Assembly: GCA_938003835.1 (NCBI GenBank)
Contig: CALKXJ010000020.1
Span: 186,001 to 250,000, forward strand
DNA: 64,000 bases
Reading direction: 5' to 3'
DNA from: an uncultured Bryobacteraceae bacterium
Lineage (GTDB): Bacteria; Acidobacteriota; Terriglobia; Bryobacterales; Bryobacteraceae
A program made the translations under genes and the position numbers. This document shows, in pieces, positions 45,656 through 57,257 of the stretch (the first letter of the stretch is position 1; each line of letters starts with the position of its first letter). The notes beneath the pieces are model-generated. The model worked only from the letters and a program-made list of their open reading frames with translations. It searched no databases and was not told the DNA's origin.

Positions 45656-48091
45656 TCAGGGAATCGTCCAGGTGCCGCGGCGCTGCCAGCCGCTTGTGGC
45701 GCCGCTCTTGTCGGTGGCCCGCAGGTAGAGGTTGCGCGTGCCCCGCAAGGCCGACGTGAAGCTCAGCGCAAGCCTCACATTGAGATCCAGCCCGGAGCCA
45801 GAGAGTGCCGACTGCGCCGCGTTGACCGCGCAACGCTGATTACGCAGTGTGGCGGTGGCGCCCATGGTGACCGGACCGAGCCAGCCTGTGCCCGCGTCGT
45901 TGCGCAACCAGATCCGCTTCGAGCCGGGCTCGACCTGCACGTAGCAACCCGTGGCGGGCGTGAGCGTGCTGTGCACGAGCATCTCCGTCATTTTGATGTC
46001 GGTCCAGCCGTTGGGATCGGAGAAGCGGAACTGAAAGCTGGCGGCGGTTCCCTGGCCGGAGGACGGCGTCACCGAAACCGCCTGGGGTGGCGAGTTCGGC
46101 ACCGTCCAGGTTCCTCTTTGTTGCCAGCCGGAGCCGCGCCCGCCGCTGTCTGCGGCGCTCAGGTAGATCCTCTTGGCGCCGGCGAATTTCGGCCGGAAGG
46201 TGAGCCTTAGCGTGAGGTTCAGTGCATTGCCGGCGCCTGCTGCGGCGCTGGCGGCGGCCTCCACTACGCATTGCGAGTTGGTGAGGGAGCCGGCCGCTCC
46301 GGGAGTCACCGGCCCCAGCCAGCCGTTGCCGGCGTCGTTGCGGAGCCAGAGCGCGTTCTGCGAGCGCTGCCAGGCGACGTAGCAGGCTGCCGCCTCCGAC
46401 AGCGTATCGCGAATCAGCGCCGAGGCAGTCGCGATGTCCTGGTGCCCGTCCGCATCGGAGTAAGCGAACTGGAACGTTTGTGTGAAGCCCTGCCCGGAGG
46501 AGGGCGAGACCGAAATGACCACCGGAGACTGGCCCGGGTTCGACGGTGGCGCCGGCGGATCGGTCACGCCTTGCGTGGCCGCCAGCACCGCCGCCACATC
46601 GGCGCCGATATCCTTGCCGTCGGTAGCGGCATTTCGATACGGGCTGAGGTTCGAGAGCCGGTAATCCTTGTTCGCCGCATCGACAAAGCCGACCTGGCTG
46701 ATCGAGGCCGGGAAGAAGTTGTTCGAGGGGTAAGAGGAGGCGTTTCCGCCGACTAACACGTTCTTGACGAAGACATAGCCCGGCGCATAGAAGTCCAGCG
46801 TCGGCGTGCCCGTAGCCTTGCCCGTGCCCTGGACCCCGTACAGGCCGTGCAGGGCGATGTTGTTGAGGAAGGCGAAGCGGACGGCCGGCGCGCCGCCGAA
46901 CATGACCACGTGCTTGGGATTCTGCTGGATGGCGGTGTTGTGATCGATGGTGACGTCTTCGGCGCCTTCGAGGACCTGAAAGACCCGGCCCTCGCCTCCC
47001 CAGACGGTCGGGTCAAGGTCATAGAAAAGGTTGTTGGCGATCAGGATGCGCCGGGCGATTCCCAGCCCGCCGGAACTCGTGTCCTTGCCGAGAATGTTGA
47101 CGCCCGAGCCGGACTTGCGCACGATGTTCGACACGAAGGTGACATCCTCGATCACGGCCCAGGGCGCGGCGCCGGCGTCGGCCCGCACGGTGAAGACAAT
47201 GGCGAAGGACTTCTGGTCGGCGCCGACCCAGTTGTGCTCGAAAACATTCGCCTCGACGAGAACGCGGCGGCCCTTTTTGAGCTCGAAAAGATTCTTGACC
47301 AGCCACGGCGTGCCGGCATAGGACGGATCTCCAGGCTTCCACGACAGGGGCTTGCGAAAGTGGTTCCCCCGAACGGTGATGTCCGAAGGGATCAGGTTCG
47401 GGATCTTCGGCGCCGACCCCCCGAACATCAGGTTCTCGCCGGCGCCCTCGAGGTAGTTGTTCTGAATCAGGAAAGGCCCCGGCCCGTTGAAGCCAGAAAC
47501 AGCCTGGCTGTCCTGGGTGGTGCTCTTGAAGTCGGAAATCCACGAGTTCTTGATCACCGTGGCGATGCTGTTCAACCCCACGCCCCGTTTTCCGCCGACG
47601 GCCGGATCGCCGTGGATGTACATCCGGTCCAACTCGATATCCGAGGCCAGATCGGAGGTGACGGTGGCACTCCCGGACCCGAGCGCGATCAACTCGTAAG
47701 TGTAGACGCCGGCTGCCGGCAGGACCTCCAGGCCCACCAAGCGCCAGTGGTGCGCCCCGGGGTCGGTCGCAATGGCCGGCGAGGCGTTAGGCGCCTTAAT
47801 CTTGGGTAGCGAGGCGGCTGTCGCCGGTGTGATGCGCACCCCTGGAGGAGGCAAGGTCGCCGGGTCGGCGGTGGTAATCGTGATGAAACTCAAGCCGCCT
47901 TTCTTGCGGAGACGGAAGTTCCCGGTGTAGGTGGCGCCCGGCGCGAGCGTGATGGTATCACCGGGCGCAGCCAGGTCGATGGCTTGCTGCAGGTTACCCC
48001 CTGCCGGCACGTGAATCGTGTTTTGCCCGAAGGCGGGCGGGAGCAGGATAGCGACAAACAGGGCGCAGACAAGTCCGTACTGGCGCTGCAT
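45656..48091 (-). CDS. secreted right-handed parallel beta-helix protein with two C-terminal duplicate domains
   Basis: An 811-residue exported protein. A signal peptide is at residues about 5-23 (PPAFGQ). The N-terminal half (about 24-500) is a right-handed beta-helix (GGNLQQAIDLAAPGDTITLAPG and many SNIVRKSG/NNLFYDLD turns), typical of polysaccharide lyases and surface adhesins. Two tandem copies of one domain of about 125 residues follow: each starts (V)ISVSPSSGQG / VTPSSGQG, contains WLRNDAG(N/T)GWLGPV, and ends GWQxRGTWTxP. This unit has no name known to me. I chose ATG 48091 because the signal starts there; an in-frame ATG at 48139 is possible. It lies upstream of the cyclophilin and AKR genes. 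Confidence 0.85.
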   Translation of the reverse strand: MQRQYGLVCALFVAILLPPAFGQNTIHVPAGGNLQQAIDLAAPGDTITLAPGATYTGNFRLRKKGGLSFITITTADPATLPPPGVRITPATAASLPKIKAPNASPAIATDPGAHHWRLVGLEVLPAAGVYTYELIALGSGSATVTSDLASDIELDRMYIHGDPAVGGKRGVGLNSIATVIKNSWISDFKSTTQDSQAVSGFNGPGPFLIQNNYLEGAGENLMFGGSAPKIPNLIPSDITVRGNHFRKPLSWKPGDPSYAGTPWLVKNLFELKKGRRVLVEANVFEHNWVGADQKSFAIVFTVRADAGAAPWAVIEDVTFVSNIVRKSGSGVNILGKDTSSGGLGIARRILIANNLFYDLDPTVWGGEGRVFQVLEGAEDVTIDHNTAIQQNPKHVVMFGGAPAVRFAFLNNIALHGLYGVQGTGKATGTPTLDFYAPGYVFVKNVLVGGNASSYPSNNFFPASISQVGFVDAANKDYRLSNLSPYRNAATDGKDIGADVAAVLAATQGVTDPPAPPSNPGQSPVVISVSPSSGQGFTQTFQFAYSDADGHQDIATASALIRDTLSEAAACYVAWQRSQNALWLRNDAGNGWLGPVTPGAAGSLTNSQCVVEAAASAAAGAGNALNLTLRLTFRPKFAGAKRIYLSAADSGGRGSGWQQRGTWTVPNSPPQAVSVTPSSGQGTAASFQFRFSDPNGWTDIKMTEMLVHSTLTPATGCYVQVEPGSKRIWLRNDAGTGWLGPVTMGATATLRNQRCAVNAAQSALSGSGLDLNVRLALSFTSALRGTRNLYLRATDKSGATSGWQRRGTWTIP

Positions 48092-48360
48092 AGCCCACTG
48101 ATCGGCTGAGGGCAGCCTGGCCGCACTGGGAGCTTCCATGGGCTGCGGAGCGCCACATCTCCCCGCCCCGGGGAAAATGAAGCCTGGGATTTCCGCTCGG
48201 GAACACGGTAACGGCGGGCGTCACTTACCCAAGCCCGGACAAGGGAAACACCCCGGTCAGTGGCTGGCCGCCTCTCTCGGCTCGTGCGGCCTTTGCATGG
48301 GTGGAGGCGGCGGCCGGCCGGTACCAGGCGGCCGCCGCGGGCGCAGGGAACTGCTTTAGA

Positions 48361-51300
48361 TCACCACTCGAGGCGCAGCACGAGCAGGTGATTGGCGTTG
48401 GCGGTGCCGATGTCGGAGAATCCTCCGCGGACTGCCGTGCCGATGCGGCCGAAGTTGGCCAGATCGCGCGTGTTGAAGGTCGAGTTCGGCTGGCCGTAAC
48501 TGGGCCGCTTGAACGGAAAGTTGTTGGAATCCCAGCGCAGGATGAACTTCAGCCGCTCGTAAATGGGAAACTCCTTCGATAGTGACAACTGGGTCCAGTC
48601 GATGCCAGGAGCCTCCACCACGTTGCGGCCCATCGTTCCGGCTGTGAAGGAGTCCGGATAGGCGAAGGCAGACGCATCGAGATACGGCACCTGCGCGCTG
48701 GTGGGGAAGCGGTGCGGGCCGATCTCCCAGTTGGGCGTTCGCGGGTCGCTGCGGAGCAGGTTGGGCCGCAACTGCCCCGGCAGATAGACGTTTGGGCTGC
48801 CGGCGAACGTGACCGTGAACGGCGGTCCCGACTGCCAGGTCTGTGTCCAGGCCAGTTCCCAGCCTCCGAGCAGCGTGTTGCGCCAGCCGCCGACATTCAT
48901 AAAGCGGCGATTCTTGCCAAACGGCAGCTCGTAGGTCAGAACGTGCACGTACCGGTGCCGAATGTCATAGTTGGCCCGGGCCTTCTCAAGCGCCCGGTTG
49001 TAATAGGTGATTCCACTCTGCCCGCCGTCGTTGTCCGCATTGTTGATGGCCTTCGAGAAGGTGTAGAAGGCGTTCATCGTCAGGCCGACCGAGTAGCGCT
49101 TCTCGATGCGTACGGTACCGCCGTGGTAACTGTTGTCGCCGTAGTTGCTGTAGTGTTGGATGGCGCCGAAATGCGGCCAGGGCCGGTAGTTCTGGCTGGC
49201 GCGCCGGATCTGGTCGAGCACGGCGAAGTCTTTGGAGATGTCCAGTGGAATGGCGTTGACGTCCCAGTTGTTGAGCAGACGCACCCCGCGGGAGCCCATG
49301 TATGTGGTCTCAAGCAGCCAGTTGCGCGAGAAGTTCCACTGGAAGCCGGCCGACCAGTTCATGATGTACGGCATGCGGATGTTGGGATCCATCCAGGAGA
49401 CGTTGCGGCCGGCATAGTTGGTCCCGATAAACGGCACGCTGCCGTCCGGCGCCACGTTGAACCGAAAGGCCGGCGGACCCTGCGACAGGTAGAAGGCGAC
49501 GCGCGGATCGCCGGGCGGCTGCTGGATCGAGGCCGTCGCCAGATACTCCTCGAAATTCTGGTTCAGCCCGTTGGTGAACAGATCTTGCGTGATGACGCCA
49601 AAGCTGGAGCGGAAGACCCAACTCGGCCGGAAGTTCCAGGCCAGGCCGAGCCTGGGCTGGAAATTGTTCCAGTCGGAGTTAGCCAGCGGGCCTTTCGGGT
49701 GCAGCAGCGCGCCGCGGCGGCCGGTCAGCGGGTCCGTTGCCGTCGGATCGAACTGAGACTGCTGGCCGTACTTGGTGCGGAACGGCGATTCGTAGCTCCA
49801 GCGCAAGCCCAGATTGAGCGTCAAGCCCCGCATGGGCCGGAAGTCGTCCTGGATGTACCAGGCGTGGGACCACCAGCGGGGAAGCCAGGTGGCCATGTTC
49901 TGCGTGTAGTCGGCGCGCACCACCGAACCGAGCAACAGGGCGGCAAAATCATTCCCCGTGGTGCCGCCGGGGGCAAATGGAAAGTCGGTCCCGCCCATAT
50001 AGTAGGTCCCCGAGGGCAGGGCCTCGATCAGCGAATTGTAGCGGGTGCGCAGCAGCTCGTAGCCGAACTTCAGCGTGTGGCGGCCTGCTACTTTGGTGAG
50101 GTTCTCCTGGAAGGTGAAGTCCTCGCCTACGTCCTGGGACCGGCCCAGGCTGGCGTTGCGGTAAAACTGGCCGCCAGTGGAGGTGAGGAAATGCGGGAAT
50201 GTTGCCGGGCTGACGTTCGGGATCCCGAGCTTGCCCGCCCAGCCCTGATTGAGCGTCTCCGGCACGCGCGTGAAGCGCCGGCGATTGTAGCCGAGCCGCA
50301 TCTCGTTGATGACCGTGGGAGTGAAAGTGTACGTATCCGAGATCACCACGTTGCGCTGGTCGATCGGGATCGGTACAGCCCGCGAGTCAAAGGGACGCCA
50401 CTGAATCTGCGGGTTCCAGCGGTCGGCAAAGGAGCGGTGCCGCACGTGCGAGTAACGGCCGAAGATGCGGTGGTTGGGATTGAACTGATGGTCCACCTTG
50501 CCGTCAAAGCGCGTCCGGTAGGACCGGTAGCGCGTCATGGTGACCAGGTTCTCGAAGACGCCCGTCCGATCGTAATAACCCGGCTGGTTCTGCGGTGTGT
50601 ACGGGTTTAGCGCCAGGAAATTTCTCGCCACCGGGTCAAACCGCGCCTGTGGAACGCGGTTGCCGGGGAAGGGATCCCGCACCCAGCGTCCGGTGGCATC
50701 CTGACGGGTCGAAGCTGGATCGTAAATCGGGTTGCCGCGGCCGCCGAAGCTGAAATCGCCGGCGAGCATCTCTGGGCTCGGAACGCTGTTGGTGAAGGTC
50801 TCCGAGGCCTTCTCGTGATGCCGCTGGAACCCGAAAAGCCAGAACGTCCGGTCTTTGCCGTTGTAAAGCTTGGGCAGGAAGATCGGGCCGCTCAGCACAG
50901 CCGAGAGCTCATGGTAGGTGAAGGGGTTGATCCGGGGCAGCCGTTCCAGCCGGTGCCGGTGGATCAGCGCTTTCTGAATGTAGCGATCCTCGGCCGATCC
51001 ATGGAATTCGTTCGATCCGCTCTTGTAGACGACGCTGAGCAACCCGCCGGCGGAGTGGCCGAACTCGGCCGGCATACCCGTGGTGTGAACCTTCACCTCC
51101 TGAAAGGCGTCAATGGTGGTCGAGACGACCTGATTCGTTGCGCCCACCGGACCCCGAACCGGCTCCTTGCCGCTGACGCCGTCGAGCGTAAAGCCCATGG
51201 CGCGCTCGCGCTGGCCCACGATGTGCTGCCCGTTGATGTTGCTGGTGCCCGGGAAGTAGAGCAGAATGCGGAAGGCATACTTCTGGAGCACGGGGATCTT

Positions 51301-51717
51301 AACGATGGTCTGGCCTTCCAGGATCTGCCCGGTTGTGGCCGTCTCGGTCTCGAGCAGGGGCGCCTGGGCGGTGATGCTAATGGCCTCGGTGACGGCGCCG
51401 ACCTCGAGCGTCACGTCGATGCGCGGCGTCTCATTCGTGCGCAGCACGATGCCGTCGCGCACATAGCGTTTGAACCCGGCCGATTCCACCGTCAGCCGGT
51501 ACGGGCCGGGTATCAGGTAGGGAATGTAGTAGTCGCCTTCCTGATTGGTAACCGTGTTCGAGGTAAACGACGTGGCCGTGTTCACCACGGTGACCTGCGC
51601 GCCGATGACGCGAGCGCCGGACTGGTCCGTGACGGTGCCGACCAGCGTCGCCGTTCCGGTCGTCTGCGCCCAGATCACGCCGGCGCTCATTAGGACCACA
51701 ATGGCTATGCGTCCCAT
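48361..51717 (-). CDS. Oar-like TonB-dependent receptor with carboxypeptidase-regulatory N-terminal domain
   Basis: A 1118-residue outer-membrane protein. Signal peptide residues 1-17 (VIWAQ), then an Ig-like carboxypeptidase-regulatory domain (about 22-105, LVGTVTDQSGARVIGAQVTV; LIPGPYRLTVESAGF), a plug-like domain (about 120-235) and a 22-strand-type beta-barrel ending in LLVLRLEW, a usual terminal aromatic. No clear TonB box is seen. Acidobacteria have dozens of such proteins, presumably for uptake of polymers, but the substrate is unknown here. AAAGGAGG precedes ATG 51717, and a promoter lies at 51762-51791. No SusD-like partner is adjacent. Confidence 0.92.
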   Translation of the reverse strand: MGRIAIVVLMSAGVIWAQTTGTATLVGTVTDQSGARVIGAQVTVVNTATSFTSNTVTNQEGDYYIPYLIPGPYRLTVESAGFKRYVRDGIVLRTNETPRIDVTLEVGAVTEAISITAQAPLLETETATTGQILEGQTIVKIPVLQKYAFRILLYFPGTSNINGQHIVGQRERAMGFTLDGVSGKEPVRGPVGATNQVVSTTIDAFQEVKVHTTGMPAEFGHSAGGLLSVVYKSGSNEFHGSAEDRYIQKALIHRHRLERLPRINPFTYHELSAVLSGPIFLPKLYNGKDRTFWLFGFQRHHEKASETFTNSVPSPEMLAGDFSFGGRGNPIYDPASTRQDATGRWVRDPFPGNRVPQARFDPVARNFLALNPYTPQNQPGYYDRTGVFENLVTMTRYRSYRTRFDGKVDHQFNPNHRIFGRYSHVRHRSFADRWNPQIQWRPFDSRAVPIPIDQRNVVISDTYTFTPTVINEMRLGYNRRRFTRVPETLNQGWAGKLGIPNVSPATFPHFLTSTGGQFYRNASLGRSQDVGEDFTFQENLTKVAGRHTLKFGYELLRTRYNSLIEALPSGTYYMGGTDFPFAPGGTTGNDFAALLLGSVVRADYTQNMATWLPRWWSHAWYIQDDFRPMRGLTLNLGLRWSYESPFRTKYGQQSQFDPTATDPLTGRRGALLHPKGPLANSDWNNFQPRLGLAWNFRPSWVFRSSFGVITQDLFTNGLNQNFEEYLATASIQQPPGDPRVAFYLSQGPPAFRFNVAPDGSVPFIGTNYAGRNVSWMDPNIRMPYIMNWSAGFQWNFSRNWLLETTYMGSRGVRLLNNWDVNAIPLDISKDFAVLDQIRRASQNYRPWPHFGAIQHYSNYGDNSYHGGTVRIEKRYSVGLTMNAFYTFSKAINNADNDGGQSGITYYNRALEKARANYDIRHRYVHVLTYELPFGKNRRFMNVGGWRNTLLGGWELAWTQTWQSGPPFTVTFAGSPNVYLPGQLRPNLLRSDPRTPNWEIGPHRFPTSAQVPYLDASAFAYPDSFTAGTMGRNVVEAPGIDWTQLSLSKEFPIYERLKFILRWDSNNFPFKRPSYGQPNSTFNTRDLANFGRIGTAVRGGFSDIGTANANHLLVLRLEW

Positions 51718-51761
51718 GAAACCTCCTTTCCCTGGGGAATCACCCTTAAAGCTGCGTGATT

Positions 51762-51791
51762 ATTATATTGTAAACGGAGCGGGACGGGCAA
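51762..51791 (-). promoter_or_regulatory. candidate sigma70 promoter of the Oar-like receptor gene
   Basis: The minus strand reads TTGCCC (51786-51791), an 18-nt spacer and TATAAT (51762-51767). The minus-10 is consensus in an AT-rich patch about 45 bp before ATG 51717. Confidence 0.5.
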
Positions 51792-51942
51792 GATTTTCCA
51801 AGCGAAGGGCCGTCCCCGGCGGCCGGCGGTCCCCGACTGGCCTCCGAGCGCCGGGCAACGTGATGCCTGGCGGTGAGGCTGCGCTCGTAACTCGTTGTAT
51901 TGAAATAGAATGCCTGGTCTCGGCGCCGCTTGCGGGACGCCC

Positions 51943-51972
51943 TTGAGCGGGGCGGCCTTTCTGTGTTAGAAT
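51943..51972 (+). promoter_or_regulatory. candidate sigma70 promoter of the sigma-factor gene
   Basis: TTGAGC (51943-51948), an 18-nt spacer and TAGAAT (51967-51972) lie about 220 bp before the chosen ATG 52194. The long leader between holds nothing else I recognise. Confidence 0.45.
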
Positions 51973-52193
51973 TGTGTGAACCAGAAAGAGGCGGAAGTGC
52001 GTCTTAAACTACTGAGGAACGACACGGGAGGCATTGCCGCCGACTTTGGAGCAACAACACGGCTCTTCCGACCGTCTAAACTGTATGGGAGCGCGAGAGC
52101 CCGGCCGTGAGGCTCCCGCCGTCCCGTCAGACTTCCCAGGGTTTCGTCACGAGATCCGCTAGGAAAGATAACGCAGAGGTGAAACCGAGAGGT

Positions 52194-53785
<1,592 letters not shown>

Positions 53786-53789
<4 letters not shown>

Positions 53790-55063
53790 TGGTTCGCCCG
53801 GGGGGCGCCGGATCCCGTCGGCGCCTCCGACATCTCCACGGAAGCTAGCGTTACGGAGCCTCGTAGGGGCGTTGAACCGACTGGCCGGTCATAGCGCAGC
53901 GTCAGCTTGATCAATCCCACGCCCGGGGGAGCGCAAAAGGCGACTGCCCCGTTGCCTTCACCCCCAAGCGGGCCTGCGGCGAGTCGACGGCGCGAGCCGA
54001 CCTCGGAAATCACCCACCGCAGGCCCGACACCTCGCTGACTTCGTCCGTCTGCGAGCGGGAGTGAAGCACGTAGCAGGCCCCTGGACGAACGGGGACGTA
54101 CTGCGCTAGGAGCTCGCCATGCTCGGGCTGGCGCCCGGAGAAGCGTAGTCGCAGCCCTCGCCCTTCGGGCAGCACCTCCGCCGTGACGCCCTCGACAGGG
54201 AGGATTCTCCAATCGAAGCCCGCCCCGCGAGGCTCGCGCCGAAAGTCGGCATTCGTCAACAGCCGGCCACGGTCAGGCTCAAGTGCCTGGTACGGAAGCA
54301 AGCACGCTTTCGACATCGCGTTCCAGAGCTCGAGAGCCCGGCCGGCGCTGCCTTCCATGAGAAGTTGCTCCGCGAGGTTCACCAGGAGGCCGACGTGAGT
54401 CTCGGCGCCCCTGGCGATCAGCCGGTGCGCCACCCGCGTGGCAGCCTGGATCCGCCTCTCGGCGATGAGGAAGAGCAGGTACCGGGCAAGATGGTCCGGT
54501 TCGTCCGGGATCGCCCGGGCAAGGATCAACTCCTCGTCTGGTTCGAACATCCAGCAGAGGCGGTAGAGGGCCGTGGCATCGCTTGGCGCCACGAGCAGGC
54601 TCAGGCGTATCCACTTCCAGAATTCCTCAGGCTGTCGGCGCCGGAAGTAATAGTTGGATAGGGTCCAGCGGGGAAGGAAGCCTTTGTCCACTTGGGCAGC
54701 CTGTTTGAGGCAGCGCTCGGCGCGCGCCAGATCCCCACGCGCCTCCGCGATGAGTCCGAGCTCGATCCAGGCCTCCGAGGAGTAGGGGTTAAGGCTTACG
54801 GCGCGCTCGAGGTCGGCCTCGCGTTCCGGCGAACCCCAGTCGGAGCGGGCCATCCAGTAGGAAGTAGAGCCCGGGGCGAGCCTGGCGGCGCGCTCGATAG
54901 AGGCGGGGGTGCCGCGGCGAAACTCGAAGTCGGCCCAGGCCAGGCGGAGGATCCAGACGGCGGCGAGGAGGAAAGCGAGTGCGGAGGCGGCCGCGAGCAG
55001 GCGTGCGAAGACGCGGCGGGCGGCAGGCCCCCCGGAGGACGGGATCGGAATCTTCCTATCCAC
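53786..55063 (-). CDS. membrane-anchored TPR protein with C-terminal carbohydrate-binding-like domain
   Basis: A 425-residue protein with an N-terminal membrane segment (about 21-44) and TPR-like helical repeats (about 70-260; [22 protein letters not shown]). The C-terminal 150 residues (about 275-415) are beta-rich and resemble a carbohydrate-binding module ([27 protein letters not shown]). No name is known to me. Its stop overlaps the sigma-factor stop on the other strand. It is divergent from the FecR-like gene, with 100 bp between them. Confidence 0.75.
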
Positions 55064-55163
55064 CGGGCGCCTCCCCGTTTGCCCCCTTCATGCCGATCTG
55101 TAGTTGGGGTGAAGTGATTCGCGGCATCCCGCTCAAGACTTTAGTTGCGGAGGTCGATGGGTA

Positions 55164-56051
55164 TTGCAAATGAAGTTACGCATTGCGCTTGTGTTTTTCG
55201 CTCTCGCGGTCCTCTCCGTGTGCTGGGCCGCCTCTCCGGCGATCGGAGTCGCCATCACTCAAGGGAGCCTTCGCGTTGACGAGGCCCGGGTAATTGGCAA
55301 CGGCACCCTCTTTGAAGGCACCACGGTGGAGACCGGCGAAAGCTCGAGCCAGCTTCGGTTGACCAACGGCGTCGAGATGCGCCTGGCGTCCAGCTCCCGG
55401 GGTCGGGTTTTCCGCGACCGGCTGATCCTGGAGCGCGGCGCCAGCCAGCTCGAGGGCGGCGACCGCTTCGTCATCGAAGCCAAGGGCCTGCAAATCCTCG
55501 CCGAGGGGCCGGACGCGGCCGGCCGCGTGGCGGTGACGGATGACTATACCATTCAGGTGGCGGCCTTGCGGGGCCATTTCCGCGTCCTGACGGCCGACGG
55601 GGTGACGGTGGCGGCCATGCCGGCTGGCAAAGCGCTCGCCTTCGACGCCGCCCAGGCTGGAGCGGCGGCTCCCTGGTCGATGACCGGCTGCTTGATCGAG
55701 CAGAACGGCCGCTACTTGCTGCGCGATGAAACCACTGGCGTTACGGTGGAGGTTCGTGGCGCCGGCCTGGCGACTTCGGTCGGCCACCAGGTGGCCATCA
55801 CCGGTGTCGTGGTGCCCGGCGTACAGCCGGCCGAGGGCGCTGGGCAGACCATCCAGGTGAGCACGGTCCGTCAGACAGGCGAGGGCTGCTCGAATCCGCC
55901 GGGTGGCGCGCGGCCGTCCCAGCGCGGAGCCCGCCCCGCGGCGACTGGCAAGAAAAAGGCCGTGATCGCCGGTGTCGTCGTGGCCGCGGCGGGCGCCGGG
56001 GCGGGCATCGGTCTGACACGGCCAAAAGAAGCGCCGACGATCAGCCGTTAA
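55164..56051 (+). CDS. FecR-like secreted protein with C-terminal membrane segment
   Basis: A 295-residue protein. A signal peptide is at residues about 4-23 (VCWAAS). The following beta-rich part (about 30-160) resembles the FecR signal-sensing domain: GTLFEGTTVETGESSSQLRLTNG and RLASSSRGRVF, in which a gel-like repeated strand pattern is seen. A conserved CLIEQNGRYLLRDETTGVTVEVRG segment follows, then a Pro/Arg linker and a C-terminal hydrophobic helix (KKKAVIAGVVVAAAGAGAGIG). I list TTG 55164 because GGAGGT lies 9 nt upstream; ATG 55170 two codons later is equally possible. A terminator follows directly. Confidence 0.78.
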   Translation: MQMKLRIALVFFALAVLSVCWAASPAIGVAITQGSLRVDEARVIGNGTLFEGTTVETGESSSQLRLTNGVEMRLASSSRGRVFRDRLILERGASQLEGGDRFVIEAKGLQILAEGPDAAGRVAVTDDYTIQVAALRGHFRVLTADGVTVAAMPAGKALAFDAAQAGAAAPWSMTGCLIEQNGRYLLRDETTGVTVEVRGAGLATSVGHQVAITGVVVPGVQPAEGAGQTIQVSTVRQTGEGCSNPPGGARPSQRGARPAATGKKKAVIAGVVVAAAGAGAGIGLTRPKEAPTISR

Positions 56052-56079
56052 ACTCGCCAATCCCGGTTTTGTCCCTGAT

Positions 56080-56113
56080 AAAGCCCCGGCCGCTATCCGG
56101 GGCTTTCTTTTTG
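56080..56113 (+). terminator. rho-independent terminator of the FecR-like gene
   Basis: A perfect 10-bp stem AAAGCCCCGG / CCGGGGCTTT with a 7-nt loop, followed by CTTTTTG, starts 28 nt after the stop at 56051. It separates the gene from the DUF1080 gene that starts at 56155. Confidence 0.85.
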
Positions 56114-56154
56114 TTTCGGCGTGTCTCGCATACAATAGCGTCGAGGTTGCTGAC

Positions 56155-56847
56155 ATGTCGAAAACAACGGTCCCGCTGCCCTTGATCTTCGGTTTCCTGC
56201 TCGGCGTTTGCCCCTGCGTGGCGGCCGATTGGCTGGAGCTGTTCAATGGAAAGAACCTGGACGGCTGGAGCATCCACAGCGGCACGGCCACCTACACCGT
56301 CGAGAACGGTGTCATCGTAGGCACGGCGGTGCTCGGCAGCCCGAACACCTTTCTGTGCACGAATAAGGAGTACGGCGATTTCATTCTCGAGTTCGAAGTC
56401 AAAGTGGACACGGAGCTCAACTCCGGCGTGCAAATTCGCAGCCAGATCGCGCCCGAGGATATGGTGCTCAGGTTCGTGCATGAAGGCAAGCCGATGGAAC
56501 GCAAGATCCCCAAGGATCGCGTCTATGGCTATCAGGTAGAGATCGCGGCCAATACGGGGAACGCGGGCAACATCTACGACGAGGCGCGCCGGGCGGTCTT
56601 CCTGGACGACTTTACGAACAAGCCCGCGGCCCAGAAGGCCTTCCGGGACGGCGAGTGGAACCGGTATCGTGTGGAGGCCCGCGGGGACTCCATCAAAACC
56701 TGGGTGAACGGCATCCCCTGCGCCGACATCCGGGACTCGATGACGCTCAAGGGCATCATTGGTCTTCAGGTGCACTCGGTGCCGAAGGAGAAGTTCAAGC
56801 CCTATCAGGTGCGCTGGCGGAACCTGCGGATCCGGGAGCTTCGCTAG
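56155..56847 (+). CDS. secreted DUF1080 protein
   Basis: A 230-residue protein with a signal peptide (about 5-24, CVAADW) and a DUF1080 jelly-roll: WLELFNGKNLDGWSIHSG, FILEFEVKVDTELNSGVQIRS, GEWNRYRVEARGDSIKTWVNG, and the C-terminal strand GIIGLQVHSV. Shorter than usual in linker regions but complete. A TACAAT element at 56131-56136 is a possible minus-10. The substrate is unknown; glycan binding or 3-keto-sugar hydrolysis is possible for this family. It is followed by tRNA-Lys. Confidence 0.9.
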   Translation: MSKTTVPLPLIFGFLLGVCPCVAADWLELFNGKNLDGWSIHSGTATYTVENGVIVGTAVLGSPNTFLCTNKEYGDFILEFEVKVDTELNSGVQIRSQIAPEDMVLRFVHEGKPMERKIPKDRVYGYQVEIAANTGNAGNIYDEARRAVFLDDFTNKPAAQKAFRDGEWNRYRVEARGDSIKTWVNGIPCADIRDSMTLKGIIGLQVHSVPKEKFKPYQVRWRNLRIRELR

Positions 56848-56905
56848 ATCGCGCGCCAGCGCCGCCCGGGGCGCCGTTCCCCTACAATGGGGAAAGGCGG
56901 CCCAT

Positions 56906-56981
56906 GAGCCGGTAGCTCAGGAGGTAGAGCATCTGCCTTTTAAGCAGAGGGTCCTGGGTTCGAGTCCCAGCCGGCTCACCA
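56906..56981 (+). tRNA. tRNA-Lys (anticodon TTT)
   Basis: A complete cloverleaf: acceptor GAGCCGG/CCGGCTC, D arm GCTC-loop-GAGC, anticodon loop CTTTTAA between CTGC and GCAG, T arm with GGTTCGAGTCC. Discriminator A is followed by an encoded CCA. A TACAAT element at 56883-56888 is a plausible minus-10. Confidence 0.95.
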
Positions 56982-57257
56982 TAGTCCTGCCATGAGCTGG
57001 AGGAGCCAGCCGGATCGTAACGCAGGCGGCAAAAGACTCGCCGACGGCCGGCTCACGCAGCCTGGGTCAAAGGGATATCGGCGCGGGACGGGCTCGCGCT
57101 TCCGAGAGCTGCCGGGACTGGCGCCCCGCGAGGTCGTTGTTAGGGCTTCAGCCTGAAACTCGCACGCCCTGGCGAGCTCCAGGCTGGCGACCGCATCCGG
57201 GGGGACTTTCCCCTCCGAGCTCCCGAAGGCGGGCCGAATCTAAATCCGGCGGCGCAG

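Noticed and set aside
57000-57257. A possible small gene or tRNA fragment after tRNA-Lys
   Set aside because: A CCGGCTCAC stretch resembles the tRNA 3' end, but no cloverleaf or protein-like frame could be built.
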